Part shown: in pieces, positions 33,346-40,326 of the stretch | How positions within the stretch are numbered: the stretch's first letter is position 1 | How the letters are laid out: each line of letters opens with the position of its first letter | Source of the DNA: JAQUBU01 sp036677685 | GTDB taxonomy: Bacteria > Bacillota > Syntrophomonadia > Syntrophomonadales > Syntrophomonadaceae | Length of the DNA stretch: 64,000 nucleotides | Assembly (NCBI GenBank): GCA_036677685.1 | Contig: JAVBWA010000022.1 | Location: 1 to 64,000, forward strand | Reading direction: 5' to 3' | Position numbers and translations under genes: made by a program | Notes under the pieces: generated by a model | Told to the model about the DNA's origin: nothing | What the model saw: the letters and a program-made list of their open reading frames with translations, nothing else | The model's database searches: none

Positions 33346-33378
33346 GATTCCCTCCTAGATGTTTTCTCCCACAAATGC

Positions 33379-33488
33379 TTAAACGAAATGAAAATATGTC
33401 CCCCGCTTCTTTATGCGCTCGGGTTCCTGTTAACCGCCTCGTTGTAGCGGTGTGTTGATACTGCTCCGCAGTTTCTTCCGTTGCTTAA
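33379..33488 (-). repeat. ~135-bp dispersed repeat, copy 2 (reverse, internally deleted)
   Basis: It has the same order as copy 1 but lacks ~28 bases between the AACAGG and CCGCCTCGTTG blocks (reads CCTGTTAACCGCCTCGTTG). It lies between tsf and pyrH, ending next to the tsf terminator. On the minus strand the opening TTAAGCAACGGAAGAAACTG is intact. Confidence 0.75.
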
Positions 33489-33494
33489 AAGAAG

Positions 33495-33518
33495 GGAGTG
33501 AGGTTTTAGGCTCACTCC
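33495..33518 (-). terminator. Terminator after tsf
   Basis: GGAGTGAG (33495-33502) pairs with CTCACTCC (33511-33518) around an eight-base loop, and on the minus strand CTTCTTTT follows. It lies nine bases beyond the tsf stop codon, between tsf and the repeat copy upstream of pyrH. Confidence 0.6.
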
Positions 33519-33526
33519 GATCTGTG

Positions 33527-34171
33527 CTATTTAAGCTGGGACATAACCTCAGCCGCAAAATCTGTTTTTTCTTTTTCGATGCCTTCACCCAACTCATAGC
33601 GGGCGAATCTGCGTACTGTAATATTTTCACCAATCCGGGCAATATGCTCATGAATCAGTTGCTGAACATTCTTATCGGTGTCTTTAATAAAGGCTTGTTC
33701 CATTAAGCAGCGTTCTTTATAATACTTGTCGATTCTGCCCTCAACCATTTTTTCAATAACCTTTTCCGGTTTGCCTTCTTCGAGAGCCTGCGCTTTCAAT
33801 ATATCTTTTTCCCGCTTGATGACTTCTTCCGGGACTTCCTCACGGCTGATAAATTCCGGATTGGAAGCTGCAATCTGCATCGCTATGTCATAAGCCAGTT
33901 GCTTGAAATCTTCATTTTTGGCCACAAAATCAGTTTCACAATTAACTTCCACCAAAACCCCTATCCGGCCGCCGCCATGAATATAGGATATAACCAATCC
34001 TTCGCTGGCAACTCTTCCGGCCTTCTTGGCAGCTTTAGCCAGGCCTTTGGTTCTCAGTTCATCAATAGCCTTTTCCATGTCTCCATTGCACTCAACCAGT
34101 GCTTTTTTACAGTCCATCATACCTACTCCGGTTCTTTCCCGGAGTTCTTTTACCATTGCCGCCGTTACCAC
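33527..34171 (-). CDS. tsf: Elongation factor Ts
   Basis: EF-Ts exchanges GDP for GTP on EF-Tu. The 214-residue product has the UBA-like start AAMVKELRERTGVGMMDCKK, the TDFVAKNEDFK motif (CETDFVA) and a single compact core, the short form usual in Clostridia. GTG at 34171 follows AGGAGG by seven bases. It is preceded by rpsB with a hairpin in the gap. Confidence 0.96.
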   Translation of the reverse strand: MVTAAMVKELRERTGVGMMDCKKALVECNGDMEKAIDELRTKGLAKAAKKAGRVASEGLVISYIHGGGRIGVLVEVNCETDFVAKNEDFKQLAYDIAMQIAASNPEFISREEVPEEVIKREKDILKAQALEEGKPEKVIEKMVEGRIDKYYKERCLMEQAFIKDTDKNVQQLIHEHIARIGENITVRRFARYELGEGIEKEKTDFAAEVMSQLK

Positions 34172-34228
34172 CGTAATACCTCCTTGTTCTTATCGTTTAT
34201 TAATCAACTCTTTAGCATATTGTCAATC

Positions 34229-34259
34229 AAAAAGGGGGTGGATTAAACTATTCACCCCC
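34229..34259 (-). terminator. Hairpin with T-run between rpsB and tsf
   Basis: On the minus strand GGGGGTG (34259-34253) pairs with CACCCCC (34240-34234), followed by TTTTT. It lies 11 bases after the rpsB stop codon. Because tsf has no clear promoter of its own, this is probably a partial terminator that lets S2 exceed EF-Ts. Confidence 0.65.
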
Positions 34260-34269
34260 TTGTACCAAA

Positions 34270-34971
34270 CTATGCAGTAATCTGTTCTCCCTGTTTTCCT
34301 TCCAAAACCGCATCGGCTATACGGGAGGCGATTAGTTTTACAGCTCTTATAGCATCGTCATTGCCTGGAATAACATAATCAATTTCATCGGGATCACAGT
34401 TAGTGTCTACTATGGCTACTACTGGGATGTTCAGCTTGCGGGCTTCAGCAACCGCAATTTTTTCTTTGCGGGGGTCGACTACAAAAACCGCTCCGGGAAG
34501 TTTGTCCATATCTTTAATACCGCCCAGGAATCTTTCCAAACGTTCCCGCTCATTAACCAATTTTGCAACTTCTTTCTTGGTCAGAACGGAAAAAGCTCCT
34601 TCAGCTTCCTGCTTCTCCAGTTCTTTTAAGCGAAATACTCTTTTCCGGATGGTCTTGTAGTTGGTGAGCATACCGCCTAACCAGCGCTGGTTGACATAAA
34701 ACATGCCCGATCTTAAAGCTTCTTCCCGTATGGTTTCTTGAGCCTGCTTTTTGGTTCCTACGAATAGGATTCCTTTGCCGCCTGCAACAACGCTTTTCAC
34801 AAACTCGTAAGCCTGATCGAATTTCTTCACGGTTTGCTGCAGATCAATAATGTAGATGCCATTCCTCTCCATATAAATATAGGTAGACATCTTGGGGTTC
34901 CACCTGCGTGTCTGGTGTCCGAAATGAACTCCTGCTTCCAGAAGCTGCTTCATAGTAACTACTGACACCAT
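34270..34971 (-). CDS. rpsB: 30S ribosomal protein S2
   Basis: S2 joins the small subunit late and holds S1-like contacts near the mRNA exit. The 233-residue protein has MKQLLEAGVHFGHQTRRWNP near the start, FVGTKKQAQETIREEA, RWLGGMLTNYKTIRKR, and FVVDPRKEKIAVAEARKLNI, all standard. ATG at 34971 follows AGGAGG by six bases; a GTG three bases upstream is less likely. It begins the rpsB-tsf-pyrH-frr unit with a promoter at 35077-35106. Confidence 0.97.
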   Translation of the reverse strand: MVSVVTMKQLLEAGVHFGHQTRRWNPKMSTYIYMERNGIYIIDLQQTVKKFDQAYEFVKSVVAGGKGILFVGTKKQAQETIREEALRSGMFYVNQRWLGGMLTNYKTIRKRVFRLKELEKQEAEGAFSVLTKKEVAKLVNERERLERFLGGIKDMDKLPGAVFVVDPRKEKIAVAEARKLNIPVVAIVDTNCDPDEIDYVIPGNDDAIRAVKLIASRIADAVLEGKQGEQITA

Positions 34972-35076
34972 CACTCACCTCCTTTTTAGTTTTAATCCTC
35001 CGCTCCTTCATTCTCCTTGAAAACTATTAATAGCACCCTTCAAGAAGTCAGGCCGCGTGTGTAATTACCATCTGAT

Positions 35077-35106
35077 AATATAGCATAAATTGATTATGCT
35101 TGGCAA
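35077..35106 (-). promoter_or_regulatory. Promoter of rpsB-tsf
   Basis: On the minus strand TTGCCA (35106-35101) and TATATT (35082-35077), 18 bases apart, lie just after the terminator of the preceding flagellar unit. A leader of ~100 bases precedes rpsB; no known S2 leader motif could be confirmed. Confidence 0.5.
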
Positions 35107-35129
35107 GTTGGAAGCTGGAATACCCGGCC

Positions 35130-35159
35130 AAAAAAAATTCGGGATGCCTCCCGAATTTT
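35130..35159 (-). terminator. Terminator of the flagellar/chemotaxis unit
   Basis: On the minus strand AAAATTCGGGA and TCCCGAATTTT form an 11-bp stem with a GGCA loop (35134-35159), followed by further T to give a run of eight. It lies three bases beyond the stop of the DUF6115-like gene and is the strongest terminator of the window, closing the motility block. Confidence 0.88.
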
Positions 35160-35162
35160 GAT

Positions 35163-36032
35163 TTAGCTACAAGCTTGTTTCTTCCTGGTCAGGTTCAATA
35201 TTAAACTTACTTCCCCCTGACCCCGGTCAAGCATCTTAGCAATATCCCGTATGGAGAACCCCTTTTCATAAAGAGTGTGCACTGCCAGATAAGGATGCGC
35301 TTTCTTCAATTCATCAATTGAGAAGTCCATGGTAATTTCCGATGCTGCTTTATTATGGACGGTCTTCCCCGCATAATGTATATCTGCCCGGCTTACCAGA
35401 GACAAATGCTGGACTCTGGAATCGGTGTTTTCTGATTCCGGTAATATCTTTTCTATTACCCTCTGTACCACGTTTTCATCGAGCATTTTCATGTGATGAG
35501 AAACTTTATAACCCATATCGTTCAAAACCTTGATCAAGCTTTTGCTGCTCATATCCAATTCTCTGGCCAATTCATAAACTTTGAGGTGCCGGCGGGCCGG
35601 TTGGATAATCTCAGACCGCACGGGGTCCAGGCCGATAAATAAATCTAAAGGCTTACTTTGCTCAACATTAAGCAAATCATCTTTACTGCAACTTTCCTCA
35701 GCCTCTATTTCCAGCGCTGGAATGACCGGTAGCAAACTATCTAAATTATTAATAGTTTGCTCCAACTTCTGCTGTTTCTCATCAGCTTCGCGGATGGAAT
35801 TGTCCAAATTATTTATAACTTCAATTCGGTCGTCAAGGTTGTCAATAATCAGCTGGGAAATCTCCACGGAGCTTTCCAACAATTCAGCCAAGTCTTCCCT
35901 GACTGCCGAAGCCTCAGCCAGGGTGTCATTCAATGCCCGGGAATTGCGATTAATGAGAGCTTTCTGCTTACTTGCAATGAAGCATGCCGTTAAAATTAAA
36001 ACAATCGCTACAATTATGTACGAACTGTTTAT
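35163..36032 (-). CDS. Membrane-anchored protein with IF2_N-like and DUF6115-like domains
   Basis: With start at 36032 (289 residues) the protein has an N-terminal membrane helix (SSYIIVAIVLILTACFIA, about 3-20), a coiled coil (~45-105), an IF2_N-like helix domain (LKVYELARELDMSSKSLIKV then LNDMGYKVSHHM, about 150-182) and a C-terminal helix-turn-helix-like end (TLYEKGFSIRDIAKMLDRGQ, about 253-272) as in DUF6115 proteins that close clostridial flagellar operons. The only standard in-frame start is TTG at 35933, without ribosome binding site and removing the membrane helix. An in-frame TGA lies three codons before ATA 36032-36030, which has AGGTG seven bases upstream and is the likely start. 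Function unknown; location suggests a motility link. Confidence 0.6.
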   Translation of the reverse strand: MNSSYIIVAIVLILTACFIASKQKALINRNSRALNDTLAEASAVREDLAELLESSVEISQLIIDNLDDRIEVINNLDNSIREADEKQQKLEQTINNLDSLLPVIPALEIEAEESCSKDDLLNVEQSKPLDLFIGLDPVRSEIIQPARRHLKVYELARELDMSSKSLIKVLNDMGYKVSHHMKMLDENVVQRVIEKILPESENTDSRVQHLSLVSRADIHYAGKTVHNKAASEITMDFSIDELKKAHPYLAVHTLYEKGFSIRDIAKMLDRGQGEVSLILNLTRKKQACS

Positions 36033-36046
36033 TCCTCTTCACCTGC

Positions 36047-36367
36047 CTAAATGGTAATATCAAGATGGTTTCCTTGCTTCTTACCATCTTTTTCATTCTT
36101 TTCATTATTCTCTGTTTTATTGCCTTTTCCTTTTTTGCTCCGTGATTTTTTTTCCTGCTCTTCTTTTTCCTGTTTTTCGTGGACATGAGCACGTTCATTT
36201 TTTAAAGGCTGATTTACGGTTTTAACATCAATCTGAGTTTGCTGCCCTATTTGCTGGGCCGATTCCTGCTGCCGGTTGCTGTTCTCCAGTTGTTGGGCTT
36301 GTTGAACCTTGGCAACATCGCCCACCTTTTGAACAAGTACCTGCATATCAATACTTCTGATGCTCAT
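36047..36367 (-). CDS. Small hydrophilic protein of the flagellar region
   Basis: The 106-residue protein starts MSIRSIDMQVLVQKVGDVAK and is then dominated by Gln, Glu, Lys and Asn, with a strongly basic run (KKSRSKKGKGNK, about 73-84) and no membrane segment. I recall comparable small proteins, starting with a similar DIRALDMQVL-like block, between fapA-type and DUF6115-type genes of clostridial flagellar operons; function is unknown. It lies 16 bases after fapA and 14 before the next gene, clearly in the same unit. Disordered and charged, it may act as a binding partner or scaffold. Confidence 0.7.
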   Translation of the reverse strand: MSIRSIDMQVLVQKVGDVAKVQQAQQLENSNRQQESAQQIGQQTQIDVKTVNQPLKNERAHVHEKQEKEEQEKKSRSKKGKGNKTENNEKNEKDGKKQGNHLDITI

Positions 36368-36383
36368 TTTTCGTCCCTTCTCC

Positions 36384-37790
36384 CTAACGCAATGAAGTTA
36401 ACCTTACTTCTCCCTGATCCAGGATAAAGGCTGCATATTTTATAGCATCATTGACAATATATATCGCCTGTCCTATACTTATCCGCACTCCCGGATAAAC
36501 AGTTTCCAGGACTTTAACCTTGGCCGCACTGACCCGGTTAAACTGTTCCTCCAGGTAAAGGGTCCGCTCATCCATTTCAGTCATTTCCTGACGCAGTTTC
36601 TTAAATTCCTCCAGCATCTTCAATAAAGTTAAACGTTTGCTTTCACTGAGGTTTTCGGGTGAAATACCGCTTTTCTGAAAAACCTGCAGGTTGTTGCTGA
36701 GATTGTCAAATACTCTCTTTTTCTCAGTTTTAACTTTCAATATTTTTTGGTATTCTTCACGGTAATGGGGGTTTATTCCTACCTCAACAATGGTCTGGGT
36801 AGCGAGTTGGGAACCCAAAACCTTGGACTCTACTTCCTGAAAGGCCTGTATAATCCCTCCAACTATAATAGCCTTTTTATCATTAACCCGGACACTGCCT
36901 CCAGCTTTTATAAACGATTGCATAATTGAATCTTTAACAATAACATCTTTTCCAGCTTCAACCCTTGAATTTTCGACAAAGCGGCAGGATACATTCTCAC
37001 GGGCTCTAACAATACCTTTTACGCCTCCTGTAATACCGCCTTTCACTAAAACACTGCCTCCGGCGGTAACTTCAGCCCCCTCGATAAAACCCCTGATTTC
37101 GATATTTCCTTCGGCTTTAACCTTAAACCCGGTGTTAACGTTGCCATTTATCATTACATCGCCAACAAAATCAATATCACCCGAAGAATAATCAACATCG
37201 CCGGCAATTTGCAGTAAGGGATCAACCACTATCTTATTGTCAGTAATTGTTACATTTCCGTCTATAACCGCATAAAGCAGTTTTTCTTCAGTGTCTACAA
37301 CGGTATTTTTACCCTTGGGCAAACGTATGTCCTTGCCGTTTTTAGCTCCGATCTCGGTGCCCGTAACACTGGTTCCGGGAGTTCCTTCAGTTGGCGGAAT
37401 CCGCTCAGCCAGCGGGCTGCCTTTTCTAACATTGAAAATCAAGCCCAAATCATGATAATCAACATTGCCCTGTTCATCAACTTTAGGACCAATCCTTTCC
37501 TTGGGCAACGGAAATCTGTATTCGATTTTAGCATCAATCCCGTTAACTGGAGGTTTGCCTTCCGCAATTAAAAATTCCTGTTCCCAGTTACTTTCCATTA
37601 AAGCTTCGCTTATGTTTCCCTCTATCAAACCAAAAACTACATTATGATTTGCCAAGGATTTTTTGACTTCTTCCATAGTGCAACCCACCCCGGAGCCGAC
37701 AGGGGCAGTAACGGTCAGAAACGCTTTTAATTGATCCCTGGAGATTGTGACTTTGGCCTGGCCATTCTGGCTTACTTCTTCGGTTGTCAT
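36384..37790 (-). CDS. FapA/DUF342 flagellar assembly protein A
   Basis: The 468-residue protein belongs to the DUF342 (FapA) family: an N-terminal region (about 1-170) with VDYHDLGLIFNVRKGSPLAE, followed by a right-handed beta-helix of hydrophobic strand repeats (DGNVTITDNKIVVD, GDVMINGNVNTGFKVKAEGN, GFIEGAEVTAGGSVLVKGGI, about 185-330), then a coiled coil (~350-430). Family members are coded in motility regions and related to polymer-forming bactofilin/MinC-like helices; in Vibrio and others they influence flagellation or signalling. ATG at 37790 follows GGAGGAGAG. It follows sigD with a dispersed repeat between. Confidence 0.88.
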   Translation of the reverse strand: MTTEEVSQNGQAKVTISRDQLKAFLTVTAPVGSGVGCTMEEVKKSLANHNVVFGLIEGNISEALMESNWEQEFLIAEGKPPVNGIDAKIEYRFPLPKERIGPKVDEQGNVDYHDLGLIFNVRKGSPLAERIPPTEGTPGTSVTGTEIGAKNGKDIRLPKGKNTVVDTEEKLLYAVIDGNVTITDNKIVVDPLLQIAGDVDYSSGDIDFVGDVMINGNVNTGFKVKAEGNIEIRGFIEGAEVTAGGSVLVKGGITGGVKGIVRARENVSCRFVENSRVEAGKDVIVKDSIMQSFIKAGGSVRVNDKKAIIVGGIIQAFQEVESKVLGSQLATQTIVEVGINPHYREEYQKILKVKTEKKRVFDNLSNNLQVFQKSGISPENLSESKRLTLLKMLEEFKKLRQEMTEMDERTLYLEEQFNRVSAAKVKVLETVYPGVRISIGQAIYIVNDAIKYAAFILDQGEVRLTSLR

Positions 37791-37811
37791 AGCTCTCCTC
37801 CGATTTCTTTA

Positions 37812-37945
37812 AACATAAGAAGAAACTGAGGAGCAGTTTCTTCACACCGCTGCAACGAGGTTGGGAGATTAAAACCCACAGCCTGTTTTGTCAATGAGAA
37901 CCCGACCGCTTAAAGAAAAGCGGGGGCCTCTTTTCGCCTCGTTAT
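37812..37945 (+). repeat. ~135-bp dispersed repeat, copy 3
   Basis: It has AAGAAGAAACTGAGGAGCAG at the opening, CGCTGCAACGAGG, AACCC, CCTGTTTTGTCAATGAGAAC, CCGACCGCTT and the closing CGCCTCGTTATA. The closing TTATA supplies the sigD stop codon (37942-37944 read as TAA on the minus strand). Confidence 0.85.
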
Positions 37946-38715
37946 ACCACCAGGTATTTCTTTTTACTTAAACTGCCACGCAGCCTTAGTATGGCTTTGG
38001 TATGCAGTTGAGATATCCTGGACTCTGAAAGATTTAAAGTTGCACCAATTTCTTTAAGGGTCAAACCCTCATAATAATATAGACAGGTAACGATTTTTTC
38101 TTTCTCAGGCAGTCTGGAAATCGACTTGGCCAATAAATCCCTTACTTCCGCAAATTCTATACGTTCAACGGCATTGCTGCCATTTTGATCTTCCAGCATA
38201 TCAATAATTCTTTTTCGTTTGTCTTCCCCATCTTCACCAGGCAGAAAATCATCCAGGGAAATTATCGTAGTGCCGGCAACTTCCCTTAATAGTACTGCCA
38301 AGTCATCCTGGCTTATACCCAGTTCCTGCGCTACTTCGGCATCACTAGCCGCTCTTCCCAGCTTGGCTTCCAAAGTAGCATAGATTTTTTCAACTTCTTT
38401 GCTTTTTTGCCGTACCGAAACCGGTACCCAATCCATTGCACGTAATCCATCTATAATAGAACCCCGGATTCGGGTTATAGCATAGGTTTCAAATTTAATA
38501 TTTCTTTTATGATCAAACTTTTCTATAGCATCTATTAGTCCTTCTATCCCATAGGATATCAGTTCATCAAGTTCTACCACTGAGGACAGGTGAATAGCCA
38601 AGCGATTGGCTACATACTTAACGAGTTGAGCATAATGTATTATTAGTTCGTCACGGGCTTCAATTTCACCTTTTTCCTTGTATTGAACCCAGAATATGCT
38701 CATATCCCTCTTCAT
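37942..38715 (-). CDS. sigD: Flagellar RNA polymerase sigma factor (SigD/FliA)
   Basis: This FliA/WhiG-type sigma factor directs late flagellar and chemotaxis promoters. The 257-residue protein shows region 2 (LVKYVANRLAIHLSSVVELD, EFGIEGLIDAIEKFDHKRNIK-type, then FETYAITRIRGSIIDGLRAM), region 3 (WVPVSVRQKSKEVEKIYATL) and region 4 with the helix-turn-helix (GLTLKEIGATLNLSESRISQ). ATG at 38715 directly follows the cheD stop; ATG at 38703 is an alternative. In B. subtilis sigD also closes the fla/che operon, so lateness of expression depends on operon length. The stop codon comes from a dispersed repeat. Confidence 0.94.
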   Translation of the reverse strand: MKRDMSIFWVQYKEKGEIEARDELIIHYAQLVKYVANRLAIHLSSVVELDELISYGIEGLIDAIEKFDHKRNIKFETYAITRIRGSIIDGLRAMDWVPVSVRQKSKEVEKIYATLEAKLGRAASDAEVAQELGISQDDLAVLLREVAGTTIISLDDFLPGEDGEDKRKRIIDMLEDQNGSNAVERIEFAEVRDLLAKSISRLPEKEKIVTCLYYYEGLTLKEIGATLNLSESRISQLHTKAILRLRGSLSKKKYLVV

Positions 38716-39201
38716 TTAAATAGTTCGCTCCCCGTGTCCAATAGTCCTAACCAGCAAATCACCGCTTTCAGGATCAAATATAATAGTCCGGCCATAATTT
38801 CCTCCGGTATCTGCGGCTATTATTTTAAGCTTGAATTTTTGGAGAGTTTCCTCCACAGCTTGGGCATTCCGTGCTCCTATTTTCATAATATCGCTGTCTC
38901 CGGAAAACTTAAACATTTGGGCACCTCCCGCAATTTTAACCAAAAGGCGGGAATGAACCGCACCATTTTTTTCCATCTCGTTTAAGGCCAACTCTATACC
39001 GGTATCTGCAAATTTAGCGGCATTTTGCGGGTTGCGCGCTTGGGCACTTGAAGGCAGCATTATGTGAGTCAGACTACCCATTTTTATGGCTTTATCAAAT
39101 ATACAAATGCCAATACAGGACCCCAGCCCGGCTGTCATCAGTTTGTCCGGGGCCTTGGCCAGTTTAAGCTCAGCCATTCCAACCTGGATAATTTTACTCA
39201 T
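38716..39201 (-). CDS. cheD: Chemoreceptor glutamine deamidase CheD
   Basis: CheD deamidates receptor glutamines and, bound to CheC, takes part in Firmicutes adaptation. The 161-residue protein has the catalytic Cys in TAGLGSCIGICIFD (about residue 29), His in SLTHIMLPSS (about 46), and the KIAGGAQMFKFSG motif and GNYGRTIIFDPESGDLLVR near the end. It overlaps cheC by four bases and is followed immediately by sigD. Confidence 0.95.
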   Translation of the reverse strand: MSKIIQVGMAELKLAKAPDKLMTAGLGSCIGICIFDKAIKMGSLTHIMLPSSAQARNPQNAAKFADTGIELALNEMEKNGAVHSRLLVKIAGGAQMFKFSGDSDIMKIGARNAQAVEETLQKFKLKIIAADTGGNYGRTIIFDPESGDLLVRTIGHGERTI

Positions 39202-39827
39202 CCAATACTCACTCCAAGCGATGATAATATAATATCCAATGAACCAGGTTCGGGCAGTAGGAAGAAATGCCCTACTATATCCTCTTGGTCTTTGGTAAAT
39301 TCAGTTTCCAAAACCAATACATGATCAGCCACCGAGCCAAATATGGCTAAAACCGCATCCAGGATGGCTCCAGCCATATCGATCCCCAGGGCTGGAACCG
39401 ATGGTCGAAAATCAAGGTTAGTAAACATTGCCAGGGCATTTAGGTAAGTAGCGGTAATAATATTTCCCAGTTCCATTAAGGCTGAAAGCTGCATATCGCT
39501 AAAATTATCGGGCTGGGTTTCCCCCAATGGACTGCCCATAAGCATATCTACCAGATAGCAAGCTTTGTTTATCGGCAAAATGAATACTATATTTGCGGGA
39601 GCCGAACCGCTGGCATTTAAATAAATTCCCACCACATGCAGATCAGCACCCCCAATAAGACTCGGTACTTCCGCAAAAGGAAGTATCTTGACTTTGGGAA
39701 CACTCATATCAATTTTGGCACCCAGCATTTGCGCAAGAGCCGTAGCCGCATTGCCTGCGCCAATATTGCCTATTTCCCGCAATGCATCAAGTTCATAACC
39801 AGATAGTTCACTAAAATCAAATACCAC
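39198..39827 (-). CDS. cheC: CheY-P phosphatase CheC
   Basis: CheC removes phosphate from CheY and is regulated by CheD. The 209-residue protein has two E(x3)N phosphatase-type motifs: ALREIGNIGAGNAATALAQM near residue 15-34 and LMELGNIITATYLNALAM near 120. GTG at 39827 follows AGGTG by six bases. It lies between cheW and cheD, overlapping cheD by four bases, as in B. subtilis. Confidence 0.94.
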   Translation of the reverse strand: MVFDFSELSGYELDALREIGNIGAGNAATALAQMLGAKIDMSVPKVKILPFAEVPSLIGGADLHVVGIYLNASGSAPANIVFILPINKACYLVDMLMGSPLGETQPDNFSDMQLSALMELGNIITATYLNALAMFTNLDFRPSVPALGIDMAGAILDAVLAIFGSVADHVLVLETEFTKDQEDIVGHFFLLPEPGSLDIILSSLGVSIG

Positions 39828-39854
39828 TCACAACACCTGCCTAGCCATTTGCAA

Positions 39855-40310
39855 TTACTCGAGTATTTTCAAAATATCCAGCAATAAAAACAAGCGTTCT
39901 TCTACCCGCGCGATTCCTTTTATTAAGTCGGCACTGATTGAATTATAGACATTGCTGGTTTCTTCAATATCCTTTTTATTTAAACTTAGTACTTCGGATA
40001 CTTCATCAACTATTATACCGGTTTTGATATCCTCAAATTGGAAAACTATTATACGCTTGTCTTCCTGTTCCCCTGAAGCCTGCAAATTAAAACGGGTGTG
40101 CAGATTAATAATAGGAATAATGTTGCCTCTTAGATTTACTACACCCTCAATATGATTGGCCGCCCGGGGAACTCTGGTTATACTTAACAAGCGGACTATT
40201 TCCTGTACATTTAAAATATCTACTGCATATTCTTCTTTACCCAGGCGAAAAGCTACCACTTGAATCTCTTCCTGCCCATAACCATCTTCCGTAGTAAGCA
40301 TTCCTTCCAT
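39855..40310 (-). CDS. cheW: Chemotaxis coupling protein CheW
   Basis: CheW links chemoreceptors to the CheA kinase. The 151-residue protein has the CheW fold with VVAFRLGKEEYAVDILNVQE near residues 18-37, ITRVPRAANHIEGVVNLRGN (receptor-binding strand) and the DEVSEVLSLNKKDIEETSNV stretch. It follows cheA by 16 bases and uses GGGAGGTG as ribosome binding site. Confidence 0.95.
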   Translation of the reverse strand: MEGMLTTEDGYGQEEIQVVAFRLGKEEYAVDILNVQEIVRLLSITRVPRAANHIEGVVNLRGNIIPIINLHTRFNLQASGEQEDKRIIVFQFEDIKTGIIVDEVSEVLSLNKKDIEETSNVYNSISADLIKGIARVEERLFLLLDILKILE

Positions 40311-40326
40311 AATAATCCACCTCCCT

